Shown piece by piece: positions 1 through 7,935 of a stretch of 61,343 bases of DNA. Every line of letters begins with the position of its first letter. Position 1 is the stretch's first letter. The stretch comes from Acinetobacter sp. BY419 (lineage in GTDB: Bacteria; Pseudomonadota; Gammaproteobacteria; Pseudomonadales; Moraxellaceae): positions 1-61,343 of the forward strand of contig NZ_JAGFXZ010000018.1 of the NCBI RefSeq assembly GCF_019038395.1, given 5' to 3'. A program made the position numbers and the translations under genes. Under the pieces are notes generated by a model. That model had not been told where the DNA came from and did no database searches. It saw only the letters and a list, made by a program, of their open reading frames with translations.

Positions 1-32
1 TTACGCAGAATAATTCGGTACTATTGAACATC

Positions 33-93
33 AGGACTAGAGTTGTGAGTTTGGTGTGGTAACTCAACTGATGGCTCTAGTCCTCTTATTTTT
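33..93 (+). terminator. Long stem-loop terminator
   Basis: A stem of AGGACTAGAG pairing with CTCTAGTCCT, extended inward by GTTGTGAGTT against AACTCAAC, is followed by a T-rich run. It probably ends a plus-strand gene lying left of the window, and it also lies downstream of the minus-strand hydrolase gene that ends at 175. Confidence 0.6.
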
Positions 94-174
94 CAAGTCA
101 ATTTCTTATCCGCGATTCGGGTTAAATAGATTCATTTTTATTATCCAGCAAATTTCGTAGTGAATCAGAGCAGC

Positions 175-1149
175 TTATGTAGAAGTTTCACGTACAGGAG
201 GTACAAAATCTTTAAGGAAATAAGGCATTAATAGTCCGGTTTCAGAATGTAACAAGCGCTCTTTGTAATAGGTTATATATGCTGTCGTATCATGGTCATT
301 TGGATGGAAACTCGGGCGCAAATATTCCAGAATGTGCATGAAACTACTGCCAAATACTCCACGCTCGCTACCGAAGAGCAGAGCCGTGCTTTCTACAATA
401 TCTTTTATATAGTACGGGTTAATCAGATTGCTGGGCTTGCGTACAAATGGCATAAAATAACCCCCAAGCGAAACTCCACCCAGAATCGCTAAGCTTGCTA
501 GTAGGAAGCCACTAATTCTTAACCAATAATTACCTGATAATTCGAGAAAAACATCATAAGCGATATCTTTATGTTCCGACTCTTCCAGCATATGCCACAT
601 CCACATAGCACGCTGTCTTTCATCCTGAGATCCAAGCAGATATTCCTCATGCTGCATCATAAATTCGGCAAGAACAGCCGTGTAATGTTCAATGCCCGCC
701 ATTAAGGAGAGCTGCAAGGACTGTGGAAGCTTGTAGATGCCATAATCAAAAACTTTTGTAGCAATAACCCGTAATGACTCCACTGGATAACCATTTTCTT
801 TTAAAACTTCATCATTAAACTGATTATGAATTTTTGAGTGAATGGCTTCTTGCCCAATTAATGAAGTGAGCCTTTGTTTTAAAATGGGATCATTAATAAA
901 ATCACGATGATAGCGTGCAGTTTCAATCACCACATCTTCACCAAAGGTCAAGAAAATTGAGAGGGCATGAAAATAGGAGGTGGCTAATTCTTTATTTAAG
1001 AAAAACTTCTGATCCAGCTCTAACGGATTAAATTTAAAATCAAAATGACGAATTGGGATTGGAGGTTTATCAACAAAATTTTGAATAATTCCCTGATATT
1101 TCATACTTAGTCTTCTTGAAAAGACATTTCGAATAATTTGCGTAACCAT
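175..1149 (-). CDS. Metal-dependent hydrolase family protein (PF10118-like)
   Basis: This 324-residue protein matches the Acinetobacter and Pseudomonas family called metal-dependent hydrolase, which has a ferritin-like helical fold. Candidate metal ligands lie in helices at EAIHSKIH (101-108), GIEHYTAVLAE (152-162) and LEESEHKDIAYD (188-199), giving E101, H104, H154, E189/E190 and H193. A hydrophobic stretch at about 211-232 could be a membrane anchor. The start at 1149 has an AGGGAT ribosome site. The substrate is unknown. The gene stands alone: the hairpin at 33-93 lies beyond its 3' end, and transposon scars lie upstream. Family placement is firm; the enzymatic role is only a family label. 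Confidence 0.8.
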   Translation of the reverse strand: MVTQIIRNVFSRRLSMKYQGIIQNFVDKPPIPIRHFDFKFNPLELDQKFFLNKELATSYFHALSIFLTFGEDVVIETARYHRDFINDPILKQRLTSLIGQEAIHSKIHNQFNDEVLKENGYPVESLRVIATKVFDYGIYKLPQSLQLSLMAGIEHYTAVLAEFMMQHEEYLLGSQDERQRAMWMWHMLEESEHKDIAYDVFLELSGNYWLRISGFLLASLAILGGVSLGGYFMPFVRKPSNLINPYYIKDIVESTALLFGSERGVFGSSFMHILEYLRPSFHPNDHDTTAYITYYKERLLHSETGLLMPYFLKDFVPPVRETST

Positions 1150-1301
1150 AGTTTAATCCCTATAGAGAGAATAAAAGAATCTAAAAGCCGCTCATCAATT
1201 GAAAGTAAAAAATTTTATAGATTTTTTCTGCAATTTCACTGAATTCAAACCTTAAAACTTTAAGCCTGAGCATGCAGTATCTGTCCCAAAAACTTTTAAA
1301 A
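1150..1301. other. Intergenic promoter region of the hydrolase gene
   Basis: AT-rich spacer between the start of the hydrolase gene and the gene remnant that ends at 1302. It presumably holds the minus-strand promoter. No coding potential was seen. Confidence 0.4.
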
Positions 1302-1440
1302 TTATTTCTGAGTTCCTAACAGCATAATGCACTTATAAAATATGGCTAGAACCAAAATGCCCATATCACTATGAACTTTTTTGCCAGCTAAAGTCATTAA
1401 CGTGCGCACTAAAGTTGCTGCTAAGATGTCTATATCTTGT
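1302..1440 (-). pseudogene. 3'-terminal fragment of an unidentified gene cut at an IS end
   Basis: On the minus strand the 46 codons from 1440 down to a TAA at 1302-1304 are open and protein-like, ending ...LVLAIFYKCIMLLGTQK. The fragment has no start codon in context. It begins exactly where a sequence resembling an IS5-family terminus (GGCTTTGTTGCACAAA) starts at 1441. The simplest reading is that an insertion removed the 5' part of the gene. I do not recognise the protein. An alternative reading frame over the same bases is shorter. Confidence 0.35.
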
Positions 1441-1500
1441 CGGCTTTGTTGCACAAATATTTAAAAGTTAGACCTCCTCTAAATTGCTAAAATTTAAGGG
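1441..1500 (+). mobile_element. Residual terminus of an IS5-family-like insertion sequence
   Basis: GGCTTTGTTGCACAAA at 1441-1456 resembles terminal inverted repeats of IS5-family elements found in Acinetobacter. No transposase frame and no partner end follow, so only a stub remains. The assignment rests on the terminal motif alone. Confidence 0.35.
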
Positions 1501-1534
1501 GAAACTGGGGTATGAGGTTTGCCTAATTCGGTAA

Positions 1535-2068
1535 ATCTATTCAGTACAGCCATACAGGCATGAATTTCATTTGCTGAAAGCACATCAAATATTGATGACA
1601 GGACTGATTGATGAGGTTGGCCAGTATCGTCATGGCGGTGTTGGTTTGATGTCAGGGGATTGAGTCGTGCATATGGCTCCACCTGCAAATCAAGTCCACC
1701 GTTTAAGGGGAGTGTTATTGCAGTGGTTGGCTGAAGGCAATGAGTACCCATTAATTCAGAGTTCAGTATTTCATTATGAGTTTGTACACCCATTTGCTGA
1801 TGGCAATGGGCTTATGGGGCGTTTATGGCAAACTTTAATCTTAATCCGGTGGAATCCAATTTTTCTCAATATCCTTGTAGAAAGCTTGACTTATCAAAAC
1901 CCAAAAGCTTATTACGATGCATTGCAAGCGAGCACTGACCGTTCAGATTCAGCACCATTTATTGAATTCATTCTGCAAATGATTTTAGATGCAATCGTTG
2001 CATCTAGCACTAGCGATCAAGTTAAACGTCTCATCCAGACTAAGGCTTTAAGAATCGAGCTTAATTGA
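1535..2068 (+). pseudogene. Fic family protein, degraded
   Basis: The frame reads LLKAHQILMTGLIDEVGQYR, then GGVGLMSGD, then an in-frame TGA at 1661-1663, then VVHMAPPANQVHRL and, near 1790-1825, the Fic core HPFADGNGLMGR. Fic proteins transfer AMP or other nucleotide groups to target hydroxyls using the HPFx(D/E)GN(G/K)R loop. Here the invariant arginine after NG is leucine (cgt to ctt), so the product would be catalytically impaired even if the stop were bypassed. The 5' third is missing or unreadable upstream of a stop at 1532. It lies between an IS-end scar and an integrase tail, consistent with decay inside a former island. Confidence 0.8.
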
Positions 2069-2175
2069 CGCCACCACAAAAATTATTTTTATAAATAAGC
2101 CACTTATATAAGTTTATTTTTTATTTGCACATATTTTCCACATTTTTCTTACCAGAACTTTTGATTTCGATGAAT

Positions 2176-2511
2176 TTATGCTGTGCATGCCACACTCAAT
2201 TTTGCAATTTCTAGCTTATTCTTATCTCCATGCAGCCATTTGGTGTAGCGCTTGATCAGTATTTGTAAACTATGTCCACGTTGATCAGCGACAAACATTG
2301 GATTCACACCATTCATCAACAACATCATTGCATCAGCCATACGGGTTAAAGAAGCGGCTCCAGAAGCCCCTATTTCGGGTTCTGGTTCCACTTGTTCAAT
2401 CATATAGCTAAATTCTAAAATTATGAGTACAGATATACCTATATAAGATACTATTTTATAGAATTTTTTTGTGTTCTGATTAATTAAGTAATCAGCTACA
2501 TTAGGTGTCAT
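2176..2511 (-). pseudogene. Tyrosine recombinase (phage integrase) C-terminal remnant
   Basis: The last 50 or so residues, NGVNPMFVADQRGHSLQI followed by LIKRYTKWLHGDKNK, match the C-terminal end of phage-type tyrosine recombinases. They keep the box II GH and the nucleophile tyrosine in IKRY. The HxxR box and the rest of the catalytic domain are absent, and the preceding 55 codons look unrelated, so the frame is a fusion of junk and integrase tail. It suggests that an integrated element once occupied this locus. The 5' half of the open frame should not be taken as real protein. Confidence 0.6.
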
Positions 2512-2658
2512 CAGAAAACCTACATTATGCTATGATTTTAAAGAGTTATTTTTTTTTGTACAAAGAAATAATTTATAACAAGAAAAATCCTTAAAAGGTT
2601 TTTTTATTTATAAAAAATTTGAATAATGATTAAAACATAAACAACAAATAGAGCATAT

Positions 2659-3576
2659 ATGACAAAGAATTATTATGAAATATTAGGTGTATCTCGAGAT
2701 GCAACTGTTGAGCAAATTAAAAAAGCTTATCGTAAACTTGCAAGAAAATATCATCCTGATGTCAGTAAAGAAGCTGATGCAGAAGAGCGTATGCAAGAGT
2801 TAAACGTTGCCTACGCTGTGTTAAGTAATGATGAAAAAAAAGCAGAATATGATTTTGAATTAGACCATCCACAGACTAGCCAAGGTGGGGCTGGTCATCA
2901 ATATTATTCAAATATGGGCGGACAGGATTTTTCAGGGTTTGAGGACTTGTTTGGTCGCTTTGGTGGGGGTTTTGGGGGGTTCAATGAACAGCGTTATCAA
3001 GGTCGTGCATCCTATAAAGGTGATGATCAACATGCAACTTTAGAAGTAGATTTGGATGTTGCATTCCATGGTGCAACTCAAAATGTCACTTTACAAATTC
3101 CAACTATCAATGCATATGGGCAAGCAGAAGTACAGCGTAAAGTCTTAAAAATTAAAATTCCAAAAGGCATGAAAGCAGGGCAAAAAATTCGTTTAACAGG
3201 ACAAGGGCAACCGGGTATTCATGGTGGTGAAAATGGCGATCTGTATATTGAAATCCAATATAAAGCTACAGATTCAACTTATGTTGAAAACGCGGACGTC
3301 TATCATCATCTGAAGATTAGTCCATGGGAAGCAGCACTTGGACGATCGATTACGGCAAGCTTACCCAATGGTAAACAACTCAATATTCAAATTCCTAAAA
3401 ATGCCAAAACAGGTCAACAATTACGTTTAAAAAGTCAGGGGATCCCTGCTAAAGATGCAGGGAATTTATTCCTCATCCTCGATATTGTGCAACCAACTGC
3501 GCAAACTGAACAAGAAAAACAGGCTTATGAAGCATTTGCAGCCGCATTTTCAAACTTTAAGCCGAGATCATCATAA
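2659..3576 (+). CDS. cbpA: DnaJ-type co-chaperone, curved DNA-binding protein CbpA
   Basis: CbpA is a class II J-domain protein that stimulates DnaK and can bind curved DNA. The 305-residue product has a J domain at about 1-70 with HPD at 32-34, a Gly/Phe-rich linker at about 75-115, and two C-terminal beta-sandwich substrate-binding domains. It lacks the cysteine-rich zinc finger of DnaJ, which separates CbpA from DnaJ. Length is normal. Its stop is 11 bases before the next gene, a CbpM-like modulator, a standard pairing. The upstream 140 bases are strongly AT-rich and carry the likely promoter. Confidence 0.92.
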   Translation: MTKNYYEILGVSRDATVEQIKKAYRKLARKYHPDVSKEADAEERMQELNVAYAVLSNDEKKAEYDFELDHPQTSQGGAGHQYYSNMGGQDFSGFEDLFGRFGGGFGGFNEQRYQGRASYKGDDQHATLEVDLDVAFHGATQNVTLQIPTINAYGQAEVQRKVLKIKIPKGMKAGQKIRLTGQGQPGIHGGENGDLYIEIQYKATDSTYVENADVYHHLKISPWEAALGRSITASLPNGKQLNIQIPKNAKTGQQLRLKSQGIPAKDAGNLFLILDIVQPTAQTEQEKQAYEAFAAAFSNFKPRSS

Positions 3577-3587
3577 GGAGTAAAATT

Positions 3588-3914
3588 ATGACAACAATTA
3601 AATATTATGAGGTGGTCTTAGAAGATATCCAACAGGCAGAAGTTTTAGATGAGCAACAACGTTATGATTTAAATAGTTTTGCTCAGGTCTGTGGTCAAAG
3701 TCCTGAATGGGTTCTACAACTGATTGAATACGATATTTTGCCACATCGCTTAAATGCATCAGATTTATATTTTTTAGTGGATGATGTGTCACGCGCACAA
3801 AAAGCGTATCGTTTACAGCGTGATTTTGAGGCAAGTTTTACTGCTGTGGCCATGATGTTGGATTTAATCGAAGAATTAGAGCAACTTCGACGTTTAACTA
3901 AATATCAGGGATAG
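3588..3914 (+). CDS. cbpM: Chaperone modulator, CbpM family
   Basis: This 108-residue MerR-HTH-like protein of the CbpM family binds the J domain of CbpA and restrains its DnaK-stimulating and DNA-binding activities. The pattern FAQVCGQSPEWVLQLIEYDIL followed by a C-terminal helix of LDLIEELEQLRRL fits the family. A good ribosome site (AAGGAG) precedes the ATG. It is co-transcribed with cbpA. Sequence similarity to E. coli CbpM is modest, so the name rests partly on gene order. Confidence 0.8.
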   Translation: MTTIKYYEVVLEDIQQAEVLDEQQRYDLNSFAQVCGQSPEWVLQLIEYDILPHRLNASDLYFLVDDVSRAQKAYRLQRDFEASFTAVAMMLDLIEELEQLRRLTKYQG

Positions 3915-4035
3915 ACTCAATATTTAGTCATTACTCTATAGCTAAGTTTTAAAACTCGAAGATTAAAATATCTTCAGCATACTTTTTGAAACGCTAACTA
4001 ATAATGACTTCACCGGCTTTTTTCAGGAGTAGAGC

Positions 4036-4983
4036 ATGAAGAAATTACCAAAAGTAGCATTGGGAACCTGGTCTTGGGGAACAGGATTTGCGGGAGGAGA
4101 CACCGTATTCGGCAATCACCTGTCCGATAGCCAGATGGCAGAGATATTCAGCAATGCTATGCAGCAAGGGCTTAATTTGTGGGACACGGCTCCCGTCTAC
4201 GGGATGGGTAGTTCCGAAACGGCGCTGGGTAAGCTGATCCGCCAGTATCCGCGTGAAGATATCATTATATCAACCAAGTTTACGCCACAAATTGCAGATG
4301 AACAGTCAGCTGAGCCCGTAAGTGCGATGCTTAATGCAAGCCTCGAACGTCTTGGTGTGCAAGATATTGATATTTATTGGATTCATAATCCTGCCGATGT
4401 AGAGAGATGGACACCAGGTCTGATCCCTCTTTTACAGAGCGGTAAGGTAAAGCAGGTCGGTGTTTCAAATCACAGCTTGAGACAAATAAATCGCGCAAAC
4501 GAGATTCTAAAAACGGCCGGTTTCTCAGTGAGTGCAGTTCAGAATCATTACAGTATGCTCTATCGTTCTTCTGAAGAAGCAGGGATTCTCGACTATTGCC
4601 ATCAAAATAATATTAGCTTTTTTGCCTATATGGTGCTGGAGCAGGGTGCACTCAGTGGTCGATATGACTCGCAACATCCTATGCCTGCGGGTAGTGACCG
4701 TGCTGAAACCTATAACAATGTTTTACCGCAGCTGGAAAAACTAACTACTGCGATGAAGCTGATGGGAGATAAAAGAAATGCCAGCGTTGCCCTGATTGCC
4801 ATTGCCTGGGCAATTGCAAAAGGCACCCTGCCAATTATAGGCGTAACCAAAGTTGATCATGTTCTAGATGCTGCCAGAGCAGCAGAGATTCAGCTTAGCG
4901 CTGACGAAATGGTCACCCTGGAGGATCTTGCTAAAGCAACAGGCGTGGATACGCGAGGTGCCTGGGAAAAACCGATGATTTAA
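4036..4983 (+). CDS. Aldo/keto reductase
   Basis: A 315-residue NADPH-dependent aldo/keto reductase with a TIM-barrel fold that reduces aldehydes or ketones. The catalytic tetrad is visible: D50, Y55 (WDTAPVYG), K81 (STKF) and H117 (WIHNP). The phosphate-binding C-terminal region with IIGVTK is present. The ribosome site is CAGGAG. By eye its G+C and codon use (CGC, CTG, GGC) are higher than in the cbpA pair, and the next readable gene is a ruined amidohydrolase, so both may have arrived together by transfer. The substrate is not predictable. Confidence 0.88.
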   Translation: MKKLPKVALGTWSWGTGFAGGDTVFGNHLSDSQMAEIFSNAMQQGLNLWDTAPVYGMGSSETALGKLIRQYPREDIIISTKFTPQIADEQSAEPVSAMLNASLERLGVQDIDIYWIHNPADVERWTPGLIPLLQSGKVKQVGVSNHSLRQINRANEILKTAGFSVSAVQNHYSMLYRSSEEAGILDYCHQNNISFFAYMVLEQGALSGRYDSQHPMPAGSDRAETYNNVLPQLEKLTTAMKLMGDKRNASVALIAIAWAIAKGTLPIIGVTKVDHVLDAARAAEIQLSADEMVTLEDLAKATGVDTRGAWEKPMI

Positions 4984-5119
4984 CAGGCCTGATGCCAGTA
5001 AGAGATCCCTCTTAATAGGCTTTTAACCATATTCAGTTGGTGGTTGTGTTGGCCCTCTGTATGTAAGACGTCAGCAGAAACAAGTTGGCGTCGTATCTGT
5101 GTCACTTAGGAGTAAAAAA

Positions 5120-5695
5120 ATGAGAATAATTTGTCTGGAAGAACAACTATCTCGATAAGGCATTTTGCTAAAGCATCCATGGCTGTAGTGCTTGCACAGG
5201 CTCCATTTCTGCTCGACTGGGCAAAGACGGTTACAGATGGTCATCATCCGGATCGAAGCCGTCCTTAAATTGAGAAGAATGATCTAATAAATTTAAAAGG
5301 TGCAGACCTAGGTAGCGGACGTCTGGCGGATATGGATCAAGCTAGGATTATAATGCAGGTTCTTTCTGTTGGCGGATTTCCTCACTTGGCACCTGCCGCT
5401 GAAGCGGTAAATTTAAGCCGCGCCGCGAATGACCGCCTGGCTCGAGCAGTTAACGCTCATCCCGACCATTTTGTGGCATTCGCAACCGCTCCCTTGGGCT
5501 CAGCTGGATGATGCAGGAAAAGAGCTGGAGCGAACGGTCAAAGAATTAGGTTTCAAGGGTGCTCTGCTCAATGGTCGACCCTCATCCCATTTTATTGACT
5601 ATCCTGATTTCAATCGGCTGCTGGAATGCTTTAATACGCTTGGCGTGCCGCTCTATCTTCAACCCCGGGTTTCTTTATCTTTAAATACATCATAA
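5120..5695 (+). pseudogene. Amidohydrolase family (decarboxylase-like), multiply frameshifted and truncated
   Basis: Reading across frames recovers a recognisable N-terminal half: MRIICLEE, NYLDKAF, AKASMAVVLAQAPFLLDW, a stop at 5266-5268, then DLGSGRLADMDQ, MQVLSVGGFPHLAPAAEAV, NLSRAANDRLARAVNAHPDHF, then after another shift PWAQLDDAGKELERTVKELG and LGVPLYLQP. This is the pattern of amidohydrolase-2 proteins such as gamma-resorcylate or ACMS decarboxylases. At least four lesions are needed (near 5140, 5165, 5266-5285 and 5495), and the C-terminal half with its metal ligands is gone. It follows the aldo/keto reductase by 136 bases. Confidence 0.8.
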
Positions 5696-5808
5696 AAACA
5701 AAAAATTAATTAGTAAGGAATTTTTGAATTAGTACCACGGAAAAGGGAAATTGCCTTCCAAATAGATTAATTCATACTGCAGATGTACCAAATGGAGGAA
5801 CATCTCAA

Positions 5809-6222
5809 ATGAAACATACACGTATTAGAACATTCAACACGAAAGTCACTTATCCAGAACAAAATTTAGATAACGATTTATGCCAGGCCGTTGTAGCACG
5901 TGGTAGCACAGTTTTCCTTCGCGGACAGATTGGTCAAAACCTTGATACTTCTGAAAGTGTATGTATTGGCGATGTTGCCGGACAAGCTGAACAAGCAATG
6001 TATAACATTAAAATGTTACTGGAAGAGGCAGGTGGTGAACTGGAAGACATTTGCAAAATCACGATCTATATCATTGATCCACGTTACCGCGAAGATGTTT
6101 ATCGTGTCGTAGGCAAATGGCTGAAAGGTGTATTCCCGGTTTCAACTGGTATTGTCGTTTCTGCACTTGCACGACCTGAATGGCTGGTCGAAATTGATGC
6201 AACAGCAGTGATTCCTGACTAA
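5809..6222 (+). CDS. RidA/YjgF-family protein
   Basis: Rid proteins hydrolyse reactive enamine or imine intermediates from amino-acid oxidation or deamination, often as trimers. The 137-residue product shows the family end SALARPEWLVEIDATAVIP, whose arginine corresponds to the substrate-carboxylate-binding Arg of RidA. The ribosome site GGAGG lies at 5794-5798. It is the first gene of a RidA-DUF1028-LysR-M20 run, 22 bases before the next gene. The context suggests a dedicated Rid protein for one catabolic pathway rather than the housekeeping RidA. Confidence 0.88.
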   Translation: MKHTRIRTFNTKVTYPEQNLDNDLCQAVVARGSTVFLRGQIGQNLDTSESVCIGDVAGQAEQAMYNIKMLLEEAGGELEDICKITIYIIDPRYREDVYRVVGKWLKGVFPVSTGIVVSALARPEWLVEIDATAVIPD

Positions 6223-6244
6223 CTTGATAAAAGGATAACTGCTT

Positions 6245-6916
6245 ATGACATTTTCCATTATTGCCCGTTGTCATAAAACAGGGCAATTTGGAGGGGCAAT
6301 CAGCTCCTCCTCTCCAGCTGTAGCAGCACGGTGCATCCAGGCCAGAGCGGGTGTGGGTATTGCTACATCTCAGAACATTACCGATCCGTACTTGGCAAGC
6401 ATTTTGCTAGATATGACCAAATATGATCTGGCACCAGAAGAATCTATCGCGGAATTGGTGAAAAATACCGACTTTATCGAGTATAGACAGCTAACTGTAA
6501 TTAACTCTGATGAAAAACCTGCCGCATTTAGTGGCAAGAATACATTAGGTATTCATTCACAGTGCGTAGGTGAGCATGCAGTTGGTGCAGGAAATCTCCT
6601 TGAAAATGAAGATGTTCCAAAAGCTATGGTAGATGCATTTCATCAAGCGGAAGGAAGCCTGGCAGAGCGACTCTTGGTGGCCTTGCAAGCAGGTTTAGCC
6701 GCAGGTGGTGAAGCTGGTCCAGTTCGTTCAGCAGGTCTTTTAGTTGTAGATAAACTTGAATGGCCTGTGATTAATTTACGTGTTGACTGGTCTGATACTC
6801 CGATTGAAGACCTGTATCAACTGTGGAAAGTCTATGAACCGCAAGTTGAAGATTATGTTGTTCGTGCGCTAGATCCTTCTGGCTCTCCAAGCTATGGAGT
6901 TCCTGGCGATGAATAA
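6245..6916 (+). CDS. DUF1028 family protein, Ntn-hydrolase-like
   Basis: A 223-residue protein of the DUF1028 family, which has the N-terminal-nucleophile hydrolase fold. It opens MTFSIIARCHKTGQFGGAIS, so Thr2 would be the nucleophile after methionine removal. AGVGIATSQN (about 35-44) and the DxxxWPVINLRVDW region also fit. Physiological substrates are not established; such genes often sit with amino-acid catabolism and Rid genes. Here it lies between a Rid gene and an M20 deacylase gene, so hydrolysis of an amide or cyclic amino-acid derivative is a reasonable guess. Confidence 0.85.
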   Translation: MTFSIIARCHKTGQFGGAISSSSPAVAARCIQARAGVGIATSQNITDPYLASILLDMTKYDLAPEESIAELVKNTDFIEYRQLTVINSDEKPAAFSGKNTLGIHSQCVGEHAVGAGNLLENEDVPKAMVDAFHQAEGSLAERLLVALQAGLAAGGEAGPVRSAGLLVVDKLEWPVINLRVDWSDTPIEDLYQLWKVYEPQVEDYVVRALDPSGSPSYGVPGDE

Positions 6917-6948
6917 TGCTTCAGTAAGCGCTGATCAAGGATGTAATA

Positions 6949-7935
6949 GTGCTAAACAGAATCTCATTACGCCAAATGCAATACTTTGTTGCTACTGCAG
7001 AAAGCGGTAGCATCATTATTGCGTCAGAAAAAATTCACGTATCTTCGCCGTCTATTTCTGCCGCTATCGCCCATATTGAATCTGAGTTACAAGTTCAATT
7101 ATTCATCCGCCAACATGCAAAAGGTTTGATCTTGACCAATATTGGCGAAAAGGTCATGCATGAGTGCAAATATATCTTAAGCCAGGCAAACAGCTTATAT
7201 GCCTTGGCCGCAGACTTTTCCGGATCCATTCGTGGCCCATTAAAATTGGGCTGTTTCACAGCATTTTCACCCATGATCTATGTCGAAATTATTCATGGCT
7301 TTACCAATTTATATAAGAACGTCACTTTGGACTTATGTGAAGAGGATCAGCAAGTTTTGCTGAATAGCTTAATCCGAAATGAACTCGACGTTGTACTAAC
7401 TTATGATTTAAATATCGATCATAACCTTGTTCACTTTGAGCCATTGGCCGTATTACCTCCACATGTATTGGTCAGTGAAGCGCATCCCTTAGCCCAAAAT
7501 GTGGCAGTTACTTTAGAAGAGCTGGCAGAGCATCCAATGGTACTGCTCGATATGCCATATAGTAATGACTATTTCATTTCGTTATTCCGCAATCATAAGC
7601 TGAGTCCAAAAGTTGTGCATTCTTCACGACATGTCGACGTTGTACGCTCAATGGTGGCCAATAATCTAGGCTATACCATTTTAAATGTTCGTCCTAAGAA
7701 CAATTATTCCTTAGATGGAAAACGTCTGGTTCGTTTAAGAATTGCAGGTGAGCACCGTCCTATGAAAATCGGGCTGGCGACTGCTAAAAATGCAAATCTG
7801 AATACAGTTTGTCAGGCATTTATCAGCCGTTGTCGTGCCTTTTTATCTAATCAATATATTCCAGGAATGGGCGATGCACATTTCTTTGACCCACACGTAA
7901 AAATGAAGCGTGTGGCGGAAGAGGTTAATTTATGA
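6949..7935 (+). CDS. LysR-family transcriptional regulator
   Basis: A 328-residue regulator with an N-terminal winged HTH (about 1-65; LRQMQYFVATAESGSIIIASEKI followed by VSSPSISAAIAHIE) and a type 2 periplasmic-binding effector domain (about 95-300). The chosen start is GTG at 6949. It overlaps the following gene by 4 bases (ATGA) and lies 32 bases after the DUF1028 gene, so it is inside the operon rather than divergent from it. Autoregulation together with the structural genes is likely. The effector is probably the imported substrate or an intermediate. Confidence 0.9.
   Translation: MLNRISLRQMQYFVATAESGSIIIASEKIHVSSPSISAAIAHIESELQVQLFIRQHAKGLILTNIGEKVMHECKYILSQANSLYALAADFSGSIRGPLKLGCFTAFSPMIYVEIIHGFTNLYKNVTLDLCEEDQQVLLNSLIRNELDVVLTYDLNIDHNLVHFEPLAVLPPHVLVSEAHPLAQNVAVTLEELAEHPMVLLDMPYSNDYFISLFRNHKLSPKVVHSSRHVDVVRSMVANNLGYTILNVRPKNNYSLDGKRLVRLRIAGEHRPMKIGLATAKNANLNTVCQAFISRCRAFLSNQYIPGMGDAHFFDPHVKMKRVAEEVNL

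Noticed and set aside
1494..1793. A 99-codon minus-strand frame over the Fic region
   Set aside because: It is antisense to recognisable Fic sequence (HPFADGNG on the plus strand) and has no family pattern of its own.
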